Below, in pieces: positions 18,224 through 26,784 of a DNA stretch of 64,000 nt (positions are counted from its first letter, which is position 1; every line of letters begins with the position of its first letter). The translations under genes and the position numbers were made by a program. Location of the stretch: positions 1-64,000 of the forward strand of contig CANMQI010000023.1 in NCBI GenBank assembly GCA_947499955.1, read 5' to 3'. A model generated the notes under the pieces. It was given only the letters and a program-made list of their open reading frames with translations. It did no database searches and was not told the DNA's origin. The stretch comes from an uncultured Granulosicoccus sp. GTDB taxonomy: Bacteria > Pseudomonadota > Gammaproteobacteria > Granulosicoccales > Granulosicoccaceae.

Positions 18224-19531
18224 ATGACACTTGATCTGACAGACTACGCTGAAAAAAACGGGATACGATTCTTCCTGTTCAACTTTACTGACCTGGCGGG
18301 CACGCAACGCGCCAAGCTGGTACCTGCAGGTGCTGCCAGACGAATCCAGAAGAACGGGGCCGGCTTTGCCCCTTTCGCCAGTTGGCTGGACTACACACCG
18401 GCCCACCCCGACATGCTGGTGACTCCGGACACCGACTCGCTCATCCAGCTCCCCTGGAAACCTGATATCGCCTGGTTGGCCGGCGAATGCTGGATGGATG
18501 GCAAGCTTGTCGGACAGGCGCCTCGCAATGTATTGAAGAAACTGCAAGCCGAGTCCGTTGCAGAAGGCATGCTCATGAAGACCGGAGTCGAACCGGAGTT
18601 CCATATCATATCGACCGACGGGAGCGACATCTCTGACGAGCGCGACACGCAGATGAAGCCATGCTACGACCAATCGGCGATCATGCGACGCATCGAGGTC
18701 ATCAGCGAGATCAGCCTGGCCATGACACAACTGGGCTGGAACCCGTATCAGAATGATCACGAAGACGCCAACGGGCAGTTCGAGATCAACTGGGATTTCA
18801 ACGATGCACTGACCACAGCGGATCAACTGGCATTCTTCAAGTTCATGGTCAAGTCCATCGCTGAAAAACACGGACTGCGCGCCACCTTCATGCCCAAACC
18901 CTTTTCTCACCTGACCGGCAATGGTTGCCACGTGCATGCCTCCATGTGGTCACCGGATGGCAAGACCAATCTGTTCAGCGACCCGAGTGGGGAGCTGGGG
19001 CTATCCGAGATGGGCTACCACTTCATCGGCGGTCTGATGCAGCACAGTCAATCAATGACAGCCCTGAGCAATGCCTCCGTCAATTCCTACAAACGCATCA
19101 ATGCAGCCGCCACGACCTCGGGGGCTACCTGGTCACCCAGTGCGGTTACCTTCGGCGGCAACAATCGCACCCACATGATTCGTATCCCTGATGAAGGCCG
19201 CATAGAAAACAGACTGCCGGACAACAGTGCCAACCCTTACCTGCTGATGGCGAGCATTCTCGCGGCCGGACTTGATGGTATTCGCAACAAGACACTACCC
19301 GGCGAACGACTCGACATCAATATGTACACCGAGTCGCATCTGGCCGGTGATGTCCGGCAATTGCCACTGAATCTACTGGATGCCATTCGATGTTTTGATG
19401 AGAACACCGAATTGAAAAGCGCTCTGGGAGATGAGGTCAGTCAGGCGTATATCAACCTGAAAACCGATGAATGGAATCGCTACTCCCAGTCGCTTTCGGA
19501 ATGGGAGCGTGAGCACACGCTCGACTGCTGA
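18224..19531 (+). CDS. gmaS: Gamma-glutamylmethylamide synthetase (glutamine-synthetase type III/GlnT-like)
   Basis: The 435-aa protein is a glutamine-synthetase homologue. It has an N-terminal beta-grasp part (FFLFNFTDLAGTQRAKLVPA) and a catalytic domain with the Glu metal ligands in GVEPEFHII and the HEDANGQFEINWDF region, GNGCHVHASMW and the ATP/glutamate segment RIPDEGRIENRLPDNSANPY. GmaS ligates methylamine to glutamate with ATP, the first step of the N-methylglutamate pathway. Placement directly after mgsABC is the main reason for choosing GmaS over an ordinary glutamine synthetase. An XRE-cupin regulator lies convergent downstream. Confidence 0.85.
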   Translation: MTLDLTDYAEKNGIRFFLFNFTDLAGTQRAKLVPAGAARRIQKNGAGFAPFASWLDYTPAHPDMLVTPDTDSLIQLPWKPDIAWLAGECWMDGKLVGQAPRNVLKKLQAESVAEGMLMKTGVEPEFHIISTDGSDISDERDTQMKPCYDQSAIMRRIEVISEISLAMTQLGWNPYQNDHEDANGQFEINWDFNDALTTADQLAFFKFMVKSIAEKHGLRATFMPKPFSHLTGNGCHVHASMWSPDGKTNLFSDPSGELGLSEMGYHFIGGLMQHSQSMTALSNASVNSYKRINAAATTSGATWSPSAVTFGGNNRTHMIRIPDEGRIENRLPDNSANPYLLMASILAAGLDGIRNKTLPGERLDINMYTESHLAGDVRQLPLNLLDAIRCFDENTELKSALGDEVSQAYINLKTDEWNRYSQSLSEWEREHTLDC

Positions 19532-19550
19532 CGCAGCAATCAGTCGCTGC

Positions 19551-19616
19551 TGACTCGCTATTGACTCGCTATTGACTCGCTATTGACTCGCTATTGACTC
19601 GCTATTGACTCGCTAC
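19551..19616. repeat. 11-bp tandem repeat between gmaS and the XRE-cupin gene
   Basis: Six head-to-tail copies of TGACTCGCTAT run without a gap; the last ends in C. They sit between the gmaS stop (19531) and the stop of the convergent regulator (19645). The unit is not self-complementary and no gene crosses it. Its length probably varies among strains. Confidence 0.93.
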
Positions 19617-19644
19617 CGAGTCATTGTCCAGCAGCAAACACCTG

Positions 19645-20355
19645 TCAATCATCCACTTCGGCCGCACCTTGATGCTTGCTCGATTTGGGGTAGGTAATGA
19701 TTGACAGGTAGCGCGCTGGCAGCTCCAGCAATTTGTGCGGCCCGTGCGGTGCATCCGCATCGAAGAACAGGGAATCACCCGGTTCCATCAGATAGGTGTT
19801 CTGTCCGTGCCGGTATTCGACACGGCCTTCCAGAAAATACAGATACTCCAGGCCTTCATGCTGAAAGGTGGGAAACACGTCTGATTCGGTGTTCAACGTG
19901 ATCATATAGGGTTCCATCACCACACCACTCTGATTCGGACCCAGAACACCCAGCAACTGATACTGATGTCCGGCACGGCTGCCTCGACGCTCCGCTGCCG
20001 CCCCTTCACCGCTCTTGACCTGAACCGCCTGCCGGTCTTCTTCAAAGCGTCGCAACAACTGAGACATCGGGATACCCAGTGCCTGAGAGACGGCGTTCAG
20101 GGTTGTCAGAGACGGTGAGGTCAGGCCATTCTCGATCTTTGACAGCATGCCGATGGAAATTCCACTCTCTTCTGCCAGATCGGCCACGGTGATTCCCGCA
20201 TGCTTGCGCAGTGCTCGAATCTCGTGACCGATAGCCACCTCCAGCTGTCGCTCACCAGGAACTCGAACAGCATGCGGATCCTGCTCCAGCGCCTGCCTGG
20301 CTGTTTTCTGCTTCTTGCGATGAGTGGCTGCTGCCACGGGTTTCTTACTGACCAT
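19645..20355 (-). CDS. XRE-family regulator with C-terminal cupin
   Basis: Starting at the ATG at 20355 (236 aa), a basic N-terminus is followed by a Cro/CI-type helix-turn-helix (about 45-100, with RKHAGITVADLAEESGIS and GMLSKIENG) and a cupin sensing domain (about 150-225, with FQHEGLEYLYFLEGRVEYRH and EPGDSLFFDADAPHGPH). Regulators of this form often accompany glutamine-synthetase-like and polyamine or methylamine genes. Position next to gmaS suggests control of the methylamine operon (inference). An upstream ATG at 20430 gives an unusual N-terminus and is less likely. Confidence 0.82.
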   Translation of the reverse strand: MVSKKPVAAATHRKKQKTARQALEQDPHAVRVPGERQLEVAIGHEIRALRKHAGITVADLAEESGISIGMLSKIENGLTSPSLTTLNAVSQALGIPMSQLLRRFEEDRQAVQVKSGEGAAAERRGSRAGHQYQLLGVLGPNQSGVVMEPYMITLNTESDVFPTFQHEGLEYLYFLEGRVEYRHGQNTYLMEPGDSLFFDADAPHGPHKLLELPARYLSIITYPKSSKHQGAAEVDD

Positions 20356-20777
20356 AGATGCAGCCTGATCGTGATGTGATCTACCGTGAATAACATCGCA
20401 GAATATGATGAAAACAGGCCGGTAGCGCACAAAAATGGCCTGTGGATAAGGTCTTCAGCATAGCATATCGGCATGCAGGCAAACCCTGCAGCCTTGCCAC
20501 TGACGTGCGCTTGAACACCCTGAATTCAAAGGCAATACCTCATCGGGACAGAGTAGTCATGTCCTGATATTTGCCGCGCCACCACTGACTGCAAGACTGT
20601 CCATCACCACTCCCCTGCTGACCACACATCCGGCACCAGCAGTGTGCCTGCACTGTTCAGAGCAATTGCTGCGGATTTCCTGTAATCTGGGCGATATATG
20701 CAAGTTCATGAATATTTCCAATCGCCCGGTCGATCCCGACCGAATTCCTGAGCGTAGTGTTCGAACGCGGAGAACCG
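20356..20777. other. Intergenic region between divergent XRE-cupin and soxS-like genes
   Basis: I find no gene here. ATGC-N8-GAAT at 20698-20713, containing the palindrome TTCATGAA, is one base away from the ATTC-N8-GAAT pattern found twice in front of the sox cluster. It lies ~65 bases before the soxS-like start, a sensible place for an operator of the neighbouring ArsR repressor. No clear -35/-10 pair could be assigned. Confidence 0.35.
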
Positions 20778-21128
20778 ATGCGACAACTGATCAATAAATT
20801 CCTGTTGGCACTGGCCATGGTTGTCGCCGCTTTTTCTGCCCACGCTGCAGAATTGATCATGGTGGAGGAAGAGGGCTGCGTCTACTGTGAAAAGTTCAAC
20901 AGGCAGATTGCACCGGCCTACCCGAAAACGGCTGAAGGGCAACAGGCACCACTGCGCCGTCTGCAGCTCAGCGAGCCCTGGCCTGCAGACCTGCAGACGA
21001 TCAAGGCCGCAACCGTGACACCGACCTTCATTCTCGTCAGTGACGGCCAGGAAGTTGATCGATTGATCGGCTACCCGGGCGACGAACATTTCTGGTTTCT
21101 GTTGAACACCATGTTGGAAAAACTCTAG
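20778..21128 (+). CDS. soxS: SoxS/thioredoxin-like periplasmic protein
   Basis: From the ATG at 20778 (GGAGAACCG before it) the protein is 116 aa. It has a signal peptide (MRQLINKFLLALAMVVAAFS, cleavage after AHA), then a thioredoxin fold with a C-V-Y-C redox pair (Cys34, Cys37) and the cis-Pro region TVTPTFILVSDGQE. SoxS proteins keep the SoxY carrier cysteine reduced and reactivate the Sox complex in the periplasm. Order with soxR and soxT-like genes matches known soxSRT units. The structural sox genes are ~16 kb away. Confidence 0.75.
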   Translation: MRQLINKFLLALAMVVAAFSAHAAELIMVEEEGCVYCEKFNRQIAPAYPKTAEGQQAPLRRLQLSEPWPADLQTIKAATVTPTFILVSDGQEVDRLIGYPGDEHFWFLLNTMLEKL

Positions 21129-21199
21129 TGGCCACCTTATTCGATAGTGACAAGTTCAACCGTTCCGAGCACTGTAGCGATCAATGGATGGATCACTAG

Positions 21200-21538
21200 A
21201 TGCCGCTACCCAAACTCTCCGGCAATGTCAGCAGTGCTGAAATGGAAGCGCTGGGCATTCAGGCTCGCAAGGCCAGTGAACTGCTCAAGGCCCTGTCCCA
21301 CGAGACACGACTGATGATTCTTTGCCTGCTGTCCGAGCGGGAAATGTCGGTGTCCGAAATAGAGGAGATCATCAAGCTGCCGCAGGCTACCGTGTCACAG
21401 CAACTGGCTCGTCTGCGGCTGGACAAGCTGGTGACCACGCGCCGCGAAGGTCGGCAGATTCACTACCGCATTGCGGACAAGGATGTCAGCTCCGTGGTCG
21501 AGTCGCTGTACGACATCTTCTGCAAACCTGTCAGGTGA
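21200..21538 (+). CDS. soxR: ArsR-family persulfide-responsive repressor (SoxR/SqrR/BigR-like)
   Basis: This 112-aa winged-helix repressor has its recognition helix around PQATVSQQLARLRLDKLV. Two cysteines stand at positions 42 (in MILCLL) and 108 (in DIFCKPVR), almost exactly where SqrR and BigR carry the pair that forms a tetrasulfide bridge with reactive sulfur and releases DNA. No metal-binding ELCVC motif is present, which argues against an arsenic or metal sensor. It overlaps soxT by 4 nt. I infer that it represses this unit and the sox cluster at 31.9-40 kb, where two matching ATTC-N8-GAAT palindromes occur. Confidence 0.85.
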   Translation: MPLPKLSGNVSSAEMEALGIQARKASELLKALSHETRLMILCLLSEREMSVSEIEEIIKLPQATVSQQLARLRLDKLVTTRREGRQIHYRIADKDVSSVVESLYDIFCKPVR

Positions 21539-22608
21539 ACGGCGCGTCGCCATGGATGCTGCCTGTCGCAGGCCTGCTATGTGGTCTGGTGCTCGGCGCC
21601 GTTGCCCGCTGGAATCATTTCTGCACACTGGCAGCGCTTGAACGCCACTGGTTTGCCAACGACAGTACAACACTGCGAACCTGGGTGCTGGCAGCAGCGG
21701 TGGCCTTGACAGGCACGCAGGTACTGGTGCTGAGCGGCACCATCGACCTGCACAATGCCTTCCTTCTGACTCCCCGCCTGAACCTGATCGGCTCGATACT
21801 GGGCGGCTTGATGTTCGGCATCGGTATGGCACTGACAGGAACCTGCGCCTTCGGCGCACTCGTCAGGCTCGGGGGCGGCAGCTTGCGTTCATTGATCGTT
21901 GTCGTCGCCATCGCTCTGGCCGCTCTGAGCACGCAACGTGGATTGTTGGGTCAGTGGCGTCAGCAATTCATAGACTCGTTATCCATCGGGCTGGGCGACG
22001 CTCGCACGCAATCCATCGGAGAACTGGCCAGTAGCTGGACGGGTATTCCTCTGCACGTACCGGTCGCACTGCTGTTTGCCGCGCTGCTGTTCGGCTGGGT
22101 ACTGTCCGACACACGCTACCGTCACAACCTTCGCGCCATCATCACCGGCGTACTGGTCGGAGCCTGCGCAACCTTCGGCTGGTGGGCGACAGCCACACTC
22201 AGTGGCAAGCTCTTCATGCCCGTGCAACTGGAATCAGCCTCTTTTGTCATGCCACCCGGCGACCTGCTGCTGAGCATCATTGCCGTCACTGGCGGCTTTC
22301 CGGATTACGGCGTCGGGCTGGTTGTCGGCGTGGTAGCAGGCGCTGCTCTGGCAGCACGCGTACATGACGACATTCGCTGGGAAGCCTGCGATGATGCGCG
22401 CGAACTGAGCAGACATCTGCTCGGGGCCTTTCTGATGGGCAGCGGTGGTGTTCTGGCCGCGGGCTGCACCATCGGTCAAGGGGTATCTGCCGTATCAGTC
22501 ATGGCCCTATCCGCACCCATCGTCTTCGTCAGTATCTGCCTGGGCGCAAGAATCGGTCTTATCTGGCTGCTGGAAGGGGCACCTGCCTTTCTGTCACGTT
22601 CAGGCTGA
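21535..22608 (+). CDS. soxT: YeeE/YedE-family (SoxT-like) sulfur-compound transporter
   Basis: The ~357-aa membrane protein has about nine hydrophobic segments and two copies of the YeeE/YedE signature: GIGMALTGTCAFGALVRLGG in the first half and GGVLAAGCTIGQGVSAVSVM near the end. The cysteines of these motifs are thought to pass a thiosulfate or persulfide sulfur across the membrane. I start it at GTG 21535, which overlaps the soxR stop (GTGA). ATG 21556 is the alternative. It is convergent with eutC, with 9 bases between the stops. Confidence 0.8.
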   Translation: MNGASPWMLPVAGLLCGLVLGAVARWNHFCTLAALERHWFANDSTTLRTWVLAAAVALTGTQVLVLSGTIDLHNAFLLTPRLNLIGSILGGLMFGIGMALTGTCAFGALVRLGGGSLRSLIVVVAIALAALSTQRGLLGQWRQQFIDSLSIGLGDARTQSIGELASSWTGIPLHVPVALLFAALLFGWVLSDTRYRHNLRAIITGVLVGACATFGWWATATLSGKLFMPVQLESASFVMPPGDLLLSIIAVTGGFPDYGVGLVVGVVAGAALAARVHDDIRWEACDDARELSRHLLGAFLMGSGGVLAAGCTIGQGVSAVSVMALSAPIVFVSICLGARIGLIWLLEGAPAFLSRSG

Positions 22609-22617
22609 CCTATCAGG

Positions 22618-23514
22618 CTATTTGACAAGAAAATTCTGTGCGGCCTTGTCCGCACTGACGACCGGGCTCTGCCGACGGTCCTTGAGCGCAACACCAGAAG
22701 TGTTCAGTTTCCGCGCCTGCCTTAGCAGGTAAACAGCCCGTTCAGCTGCCTCATCGTAGGACAGGCCGGCTGGCCTTACGTTGGAAATACAGTTGCGACG
22801 AGAGTCACGCAGTCCATGCCTTGGAGCCCATGTCAGATAGAGTCCAAGACTATCAGGGGAGCTCAGTCCGGGGCGCTCACCAATCATGACAAGCACGCAG
22901 CGTGCGTTGATCAGCTCGCCGATCGAGTCACCAATTGCTACCCGCCCTTGCTCGACCATGGACAAACCTGCAAGCGAGAAAGGCTCATGGTCTCCATTGT
23001 TCAGCCTTGAGCACAGACATTCGATGAACGGAGCTGCGTTGTCTTGCACCGCCCGAGAAGACAGCCCGTCTACGATCACGAGGGCAAGATCAACCGCCGA
23101 TTGCGGATTCACTCTGGAAGATACAAGCCGTTGACGAGACTCTTCGTCAAGTACTCTCCCGAGATCTGGTCGTTGCAGGTATGTCATGCGATCGATTGCC
23201 TGGCTACGCAATCGCAGCGCATTGACCCTACCAACTTCATGCGTCAATTCCGACAAACGCTGCTGCAATGAGTCAATATCAAGCGGCACATGCACTGCAT
23301 CAATGGCTTCTGCATGCGCTAGTTGAAACTCCAGCAAGGCACGGGTTGGAGTGCTGACACCAGATCTACCCTGTGCGATGCGTGCATCAGTGAAACGCCG
23401 AAGCTTCTCCCATGGATTGCGGGTAACGCCCAAGCCCTCGATGGCTGCCGGCCCTACAGCTACCAACTCTCTCGCTTCCTTCCCCGGGATGTCTGCTTGC
23501 TCATATTTCATCAT
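22618..23514 (-). CDS. eutC: Ethanolamine ammonia-lyase small subunit EutC
   Basis: The 298-aa light chain of adenosylcobalamin-dependent ethanolamine ammonia-lyase shows the usual features: PWEKLRRFTDARIAQGRSG near the N-terminus, ALVIVDGLSSRAVQ, VMIGERPGLSSPDSLGLYLT and RNCISNVRPAGLSYDEAA. With EutB it cleaves ethanolamine to acetaldehyde and ammonia. The start overlaps the eutB stop by 4 nt. No microcompartment, reactivase or eutR gene is nearby, so this is the compact eutBC form. Confidence 0.92.
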   Translation of the reverse strand: MMKYEQADIPGKEARELVAVGPAAIEGLGVTRNPWEKLRRFTDARIAQGRSGVSTPTRALLEFQLAHAEAIDAVHVPLDIDSLQQRLSELTHEVGRVNALRLRSQAIDRMTYLQRPDLGRVLDEESRQRLVSSRVNPQSAVDLALVIVDGLSSRAVQDNAAPFIECLCSRLNNGDHEPFSLAGLSMVEQGRVAIGDSIGELINARCVLVMIGERPGLSSPDSLGLYLTWAPRHGLRDSRRNCISNVRPAGLSYDEAAERAVYLLRQARKLNTSGVALKDRRQSPVVSADKAAQNFLVK

Positions 23515-25070
23515 GATGCCTCAGACAGCGAGTTCAGCTGCTGACGAAAAATATCGGGCACGTGATTCTCGAGTACTGTTCCTGGCACGTCCATGAATAT
23601 ATTCGCTTCGCGCAACCAGCGTTCAAATTCCGGCGCTGGGTTCAAGCCCAGCACCCGACGTGCATACAGGGCATCGTGGAATGAGGTTGTCTGGTAATTG
23701 AGCATGATGTCGTCTGAACCTGGAATGCCCATGATGAAATTGCAACCAGCCACACCTAGCAGAGTAAGCAGATTGTCCATGTCGTTCTGGTCGGCTTCTG
23801 CATGATTGGTATAACAGACATCACAGCCCATCGGCAAACCCAGCAGTTTCCCGCAGAAATGATCCTCCAGACCCGCACGGATTATCTCCCTACCATTGAA
23901 AAGGTATTCGGGTCCAATGAACCCCACCACCGTATTCACCAGTAAAGGTGAGAACCGACGCGCCACTGCGTAGGCACGCGCTTCGCAAGTCTGCTGATCC
24001 AGGTCGTGGTTTGCACCGGCTGACAGCGAACTGCCCTGACCCGTTTCGAAGTACATCACGTTGTTACCGATGCTACCGCGATTCAGCGAAAGAGCTGCCG
24101 ATCGAGCTTCTGCAAGTGTATCGAGATTGAAACCAAAACTCTGATTGGTGGCTTCCGTCCCTCCGATCGACTGAAAGACAAGGTCAACCGGTGCTCCAGC
24201 CTCAATTGCCTCAAGAGTGTTGGTGACGTGAGTCAACACGCAAGATTGCGTAGGTATGCCATACCCCTGGATCACATCGTCCATCAAGCGCATCAACATG
24301 ATTGCTTGTTCGACATTGTCTGTAGCCGGGTTGATCCCGATCACAGCATCACCACTGCCATACAGCAAGCCATCAAGCATACTCGCAGCAATACCATTAC
24401 GATCATCCGTCGGGTGGTTGGGCTGCAAGCGAGTTGAAAGCCTTCCCGGCAAGCCAATCGTGTTTCGAAAGGCGGTAACGACCTTGCATTTCTTGGCAAC
24501 CAGGATCAGATCCTGGTTACGCATCAACTTGCAAACGGCAGCAGCCATCTCTGGAGTAATGCCTGTACTGACTTGGGTGAGCACATCGGACGTCGCCAGA
24601 TCACTCAACAACCAGTCACGGAAGTCCCCCACAGTAAGATGTGAAATGGCTGAAAATGCCTTCGCATCGTGAGTATCGACAATCAGCCTGGATACCTCAT
24701 CCTCTTCATACGGAATAAGCATTTCATTGAGAAAAGCTCTGAGCGGCAGTTCTGCCAGCACCATCTGCGCAGCTGCTCGTTCCTGCGAGGAATCGGCGAT
24801 GACCCCAGCCAGGCGATCGCCGGAGCGTGCGACAGAGGCCTTGGCCATCACTTCCTTCAAGCTCTGAAATCCATAACGATGGCCGCCCAGTGTATGACCG
24901 TAAGGTCGCGAATGACTGGTCCAGCCTCTATCGTCGTTTGATATGTCGATGATTGATAAGCCCCTGCCAGACCGTCGAGGTCTCGCTGTTCGGAAGGTGT
25001 CGCGTAAGTTCTGACAGAATCTGTATACACGCCACCCTTTGTGAAGACAAGCTCCCAACTCAGGAAACAA
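23511..25070 (-). CDS. eutB: Ethanolamine ammonia-lyase large subunit EutB, with unusual N-terminal extension
   Basis: The catalytic TIM-barrel subunit is clear from about residue 58 (YGHTLGGHRYGFQSLKEVMA) to the end, with LPGRLSTRLQPNHPTDD, GDAVIGINPATDNVEQ, the substrate-binding MYFETGQGSSLSAGANHD and the C-terminal GIPGSDDIMLNYQTTSFHD. The first ~57 residues are basic, Cys-containing and unlike any EutB N-terminus I know. In this frame there is no ATG, GTG or TTG between codon 5 and the family start, so either the extension is real, a rare start (a CTG about 24.89 kb) is used, or the 5' end carries a frameshift. It heads the eutBC operon. Confidence 0.85.
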   Translation of the reverse strand: MFPELGACLHKGWRVYRFCQNLRDTFRTARPRRSGRGLSIIDISNDDRGWTSHSRPYGHTLGGHRYGFQSLKEVMAKASVARSGDRLAGVIADSSQERAAAQMVLAELPLRAFLNEMLIPYEEDEVSRLIVDTHDAKAFSAISHLTVGDFRDWLLSDLATSDVLTQVSTGITPEMAAAVCKLMRNQDLILVAKKCKVVTAFRNTIGLPGRLSTRLQPNHPTDDRNGIAASMLDGLLYGSGDAVIGINPATDNVEQAIMLMRLMDDVIQGYGIPTQSCVLTHVTNTLEAIEAGAPVDLVFQSIGGTEATNQSFGFNLDTLAEARSAALSLNRGSIGNNVMYFETGQGSSLSAGANHDLDQQTCEARAYAVARRFSPLLVNTVVGFIGPEYLFNGREIIRAGLEDHFCGKLLGLPMGCDVCYTNHAEADQNDMDNLLTLLGVAGCNFIMGIPGSDDIMLNYQTTSFHDALYARRVLGLNPAPEFERWLREANIFMDVPGTVLENHVPDIFRQQLNSLSEAS

Positions 25071-25695
25071 ACATGAAAACCTGTCATTACAAGATGAAGT
25101 TCCCTTGCTTCATAGATCCAATCGAAATATTATTACATCTCTGTCCCCTGAAGGAGCAATATGAAGTGAGTCCAGAGTCTAACGGTTACCAACGCTGACA
25201 AACACGACCCAATGCACCACTACATGGCAACTGAGAAAGCCATCTGATTTCCGCGCGGATAGTGCAGCTACATCAACAGGCTTTCCGGCAACCTCATAAA
25301 GAACCTTTCAGGCTGATGTTTGACTTGTCTCGTGGTGTCTTGAATCTTCGCTCGGATGGATCCTGGCTCACTCACTGAAAGACATTGAGCCTATGCACCA
25401 CGATGACACAGCCCTTTCCATGATCGTGCTCATGAAGATACAAGCTGTTTTCACCGGCGATCGATTTCTGTAAACAGCCCTTCTCGTTTTCCAGCTCGTT
25501 TGCTGACTTGACTAGCCTGTACAACAATTCTCAGTCGTGGCACAGATTTTTGATCTGCATCACATAATCCGTGAATTAATGCGAGTAAATGGGCCTCATA
25601 ACTTAAAGTAATCACAAATACGTAAAATAAATCGCTTTTATTTCATTGCGTACTACGTTTTACTCATTCCACCGTCAGTTTTGATAGGTAATGAG
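25071..25695. other. Divergent intergenic region between eutB and dctP
   Basis: About 625 bases, noticeably more AT-rich than its surroundings, without a convincing gene. It must hold promoters for eutBC (leftward) and the TRAP operon (rightward). I looked for a cobalamin riboswitch upstream of eutB and did not recognise one. A 53-codon open stretch on the minus strand (25372-25527) looks coding-like but has no family match I can name. Confidence 0.4.
25625..25643. promoter_or_regulatory. AT-rich inverted repeat upstream of the TRAP operon
   Basis: AAATAAA and TTTATTT are perfect inverted repeats separated by TCGCT, about 55 bases before the dctP start. The position suits an operator or part of the promoter for the TRAP/catabolic operon, possibly for the LysR regulator at its end. 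No experiment or consensus supports a specific protein. Confidence 0.35.
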
Positions 25696-26712
25696 ATGAA
25701 AACGATGAAATTTAGTTATCGCACCACCGCTGCCGCCGCATTGATCGCCACTTTTACCTTGGGTGCATCGCAGGCCAGCGCCGAGACATGGCGTATGTCA
25801 ACCAAAGTCCCCGCAGAGAGCTTTGAAGGGCGTCTGCATCAGGAATTTGCCGATAAAGTCACCGAGTACACAAACGGCGACGTGAAGATGCAGGTCTATC
25901 CTTCAGAGCAATTGGGGGATGCACAGACAGTGCTGGAGCAAGTCAGTTCAGGAATCATCGATATATTCGTCGACGATGTCAGTTATCTGAACCGCTTCAA
26001 TGAAGACATCACCTGGACCTCAGCCCCCTTTCTCTTTGATGATCGCCCCCACTGGGAGTGCTTCATGAAATCGGACTACTTCCACACCATCCTTGGCAAG
26101 ATAGAAGAACAAGACAACATTGGTGTCATTGGCGACGTTGGTCCATTCGGTCGCGGTTTTCGTGTCTTGGTAACCGCTGAGGAAGTGACTTCTTATCAGG
26201 ATGTACAGGATCTGAAACTTCGGCTCTGGGACAATCAGATGATCGTCGATGTCTGGACCGCCTTGGGTACGGACCCCTTGGTAATGGCCTGGACTGATGT
26301 CTACCAATCACTGCAGACGGGCATTGTCAAAGCCGTAACCTCTCCAGCGATTCTTGTGGAATCGATGAAGTTCTACGAGGTTGCTCCGCACATCGCACGT
26401 ACCGATGAGTTCAATCAAGCCAACGCCTACATGATCAACCTGAATAGTTGGAATGATATTTCTGATGAAAACAAAGAAGCTGTAATTCGTGCATATACGG
26501 AGATTTCAGCCAAGGCGATGAGTGAAATACAAGCCTCCTTCGACGCCTCCTTGTCATCCATGAAAGCATCAGCCGACGTTACCTATACAGAACTTGACAC
26601 GACACCTTTCATCAAGGCGGCTGAAGCAATCTACAAAGGCTATGAAGCCGAAGGAAAACTGCCTGAGGGATTTCTGAGTGCCGTTGACGGCACTCGAGAC
26701 AGCTGTAACTAG
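25696..26712 (+). CDS. TRAP transporter substrate-binding protein (DctP family)
   Basis: The start at 25696 follows AGGTAATGAG and gives a signal peptide (MKTMKFSYRTTAAAALIATF, cleavage after ASA). The mature 30-kDa-class protein has DctP features: an N-terminal W-R-M-S strand, YPSEQLGDAQTVLEQVSSG, the arginine of LKLRLWDNQ that grips a substrate carboxylate, and YQSLQTGIVKAVTSPA. It would capture an organic acid in the periplasm for the DctQM permease encoded next. Confidence 0.9.
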   Translation: MKTMKFSYRTTAAAALIATFTLGASQASAETWRMSTKVPAESFEGRLHQEFADKVTEYTNGDVKMQVYPSEQLGDAQTVLEQVSSGIIDIFVDDVSYLNRFNEDITWTSAPFLFDDRPHWECFMKSDYFHTILGKIEEQDNIGVIGDVGPFGRGFRVLVTAEEVTSYQDVQDLKLRLWDNQMIVDVWTALGTDPLVMAWTDVYQSLQTGIVKAVTSPAILVESMKFYEVAPHIARTDEFNQANAYMINLNSWNDISDENKEAVIRAYTEISAKAMSEIQASFDASLSSMKASADVTYTELDTTPFIKAAEAIYKGYEAEGKLPEGFLSAVDGTRDSCN

Positions 26713-26784
26713 GCAGTAACACTTCCCATCCCTGTTGGCTTATATGCAGGGATGGCCCTCCACTACCTCGGCTGGGGCTTCCCA

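Noticed and set aside
21322..21534. Longer 5' extension of the YeeE/YedE gene from 21322
   Set aside because: It would overlap the soxR gene in another frame for over 200 bases and add a non-membrane, low-complexity leader.
25372..25527. 53-codon minus-strand open stretch upstream of the TRAP operon
   Set aside because: It starts only with TTG, has no ribosome binding site I can see and no recognised family; too weak to list as a gene.
25071..25695. Cobalamin riboswitch for eutBC
   Set aside because: I looked for the B12-box pattern and paired stems in the leader and did not find them; a covariance-model search would be decisive.
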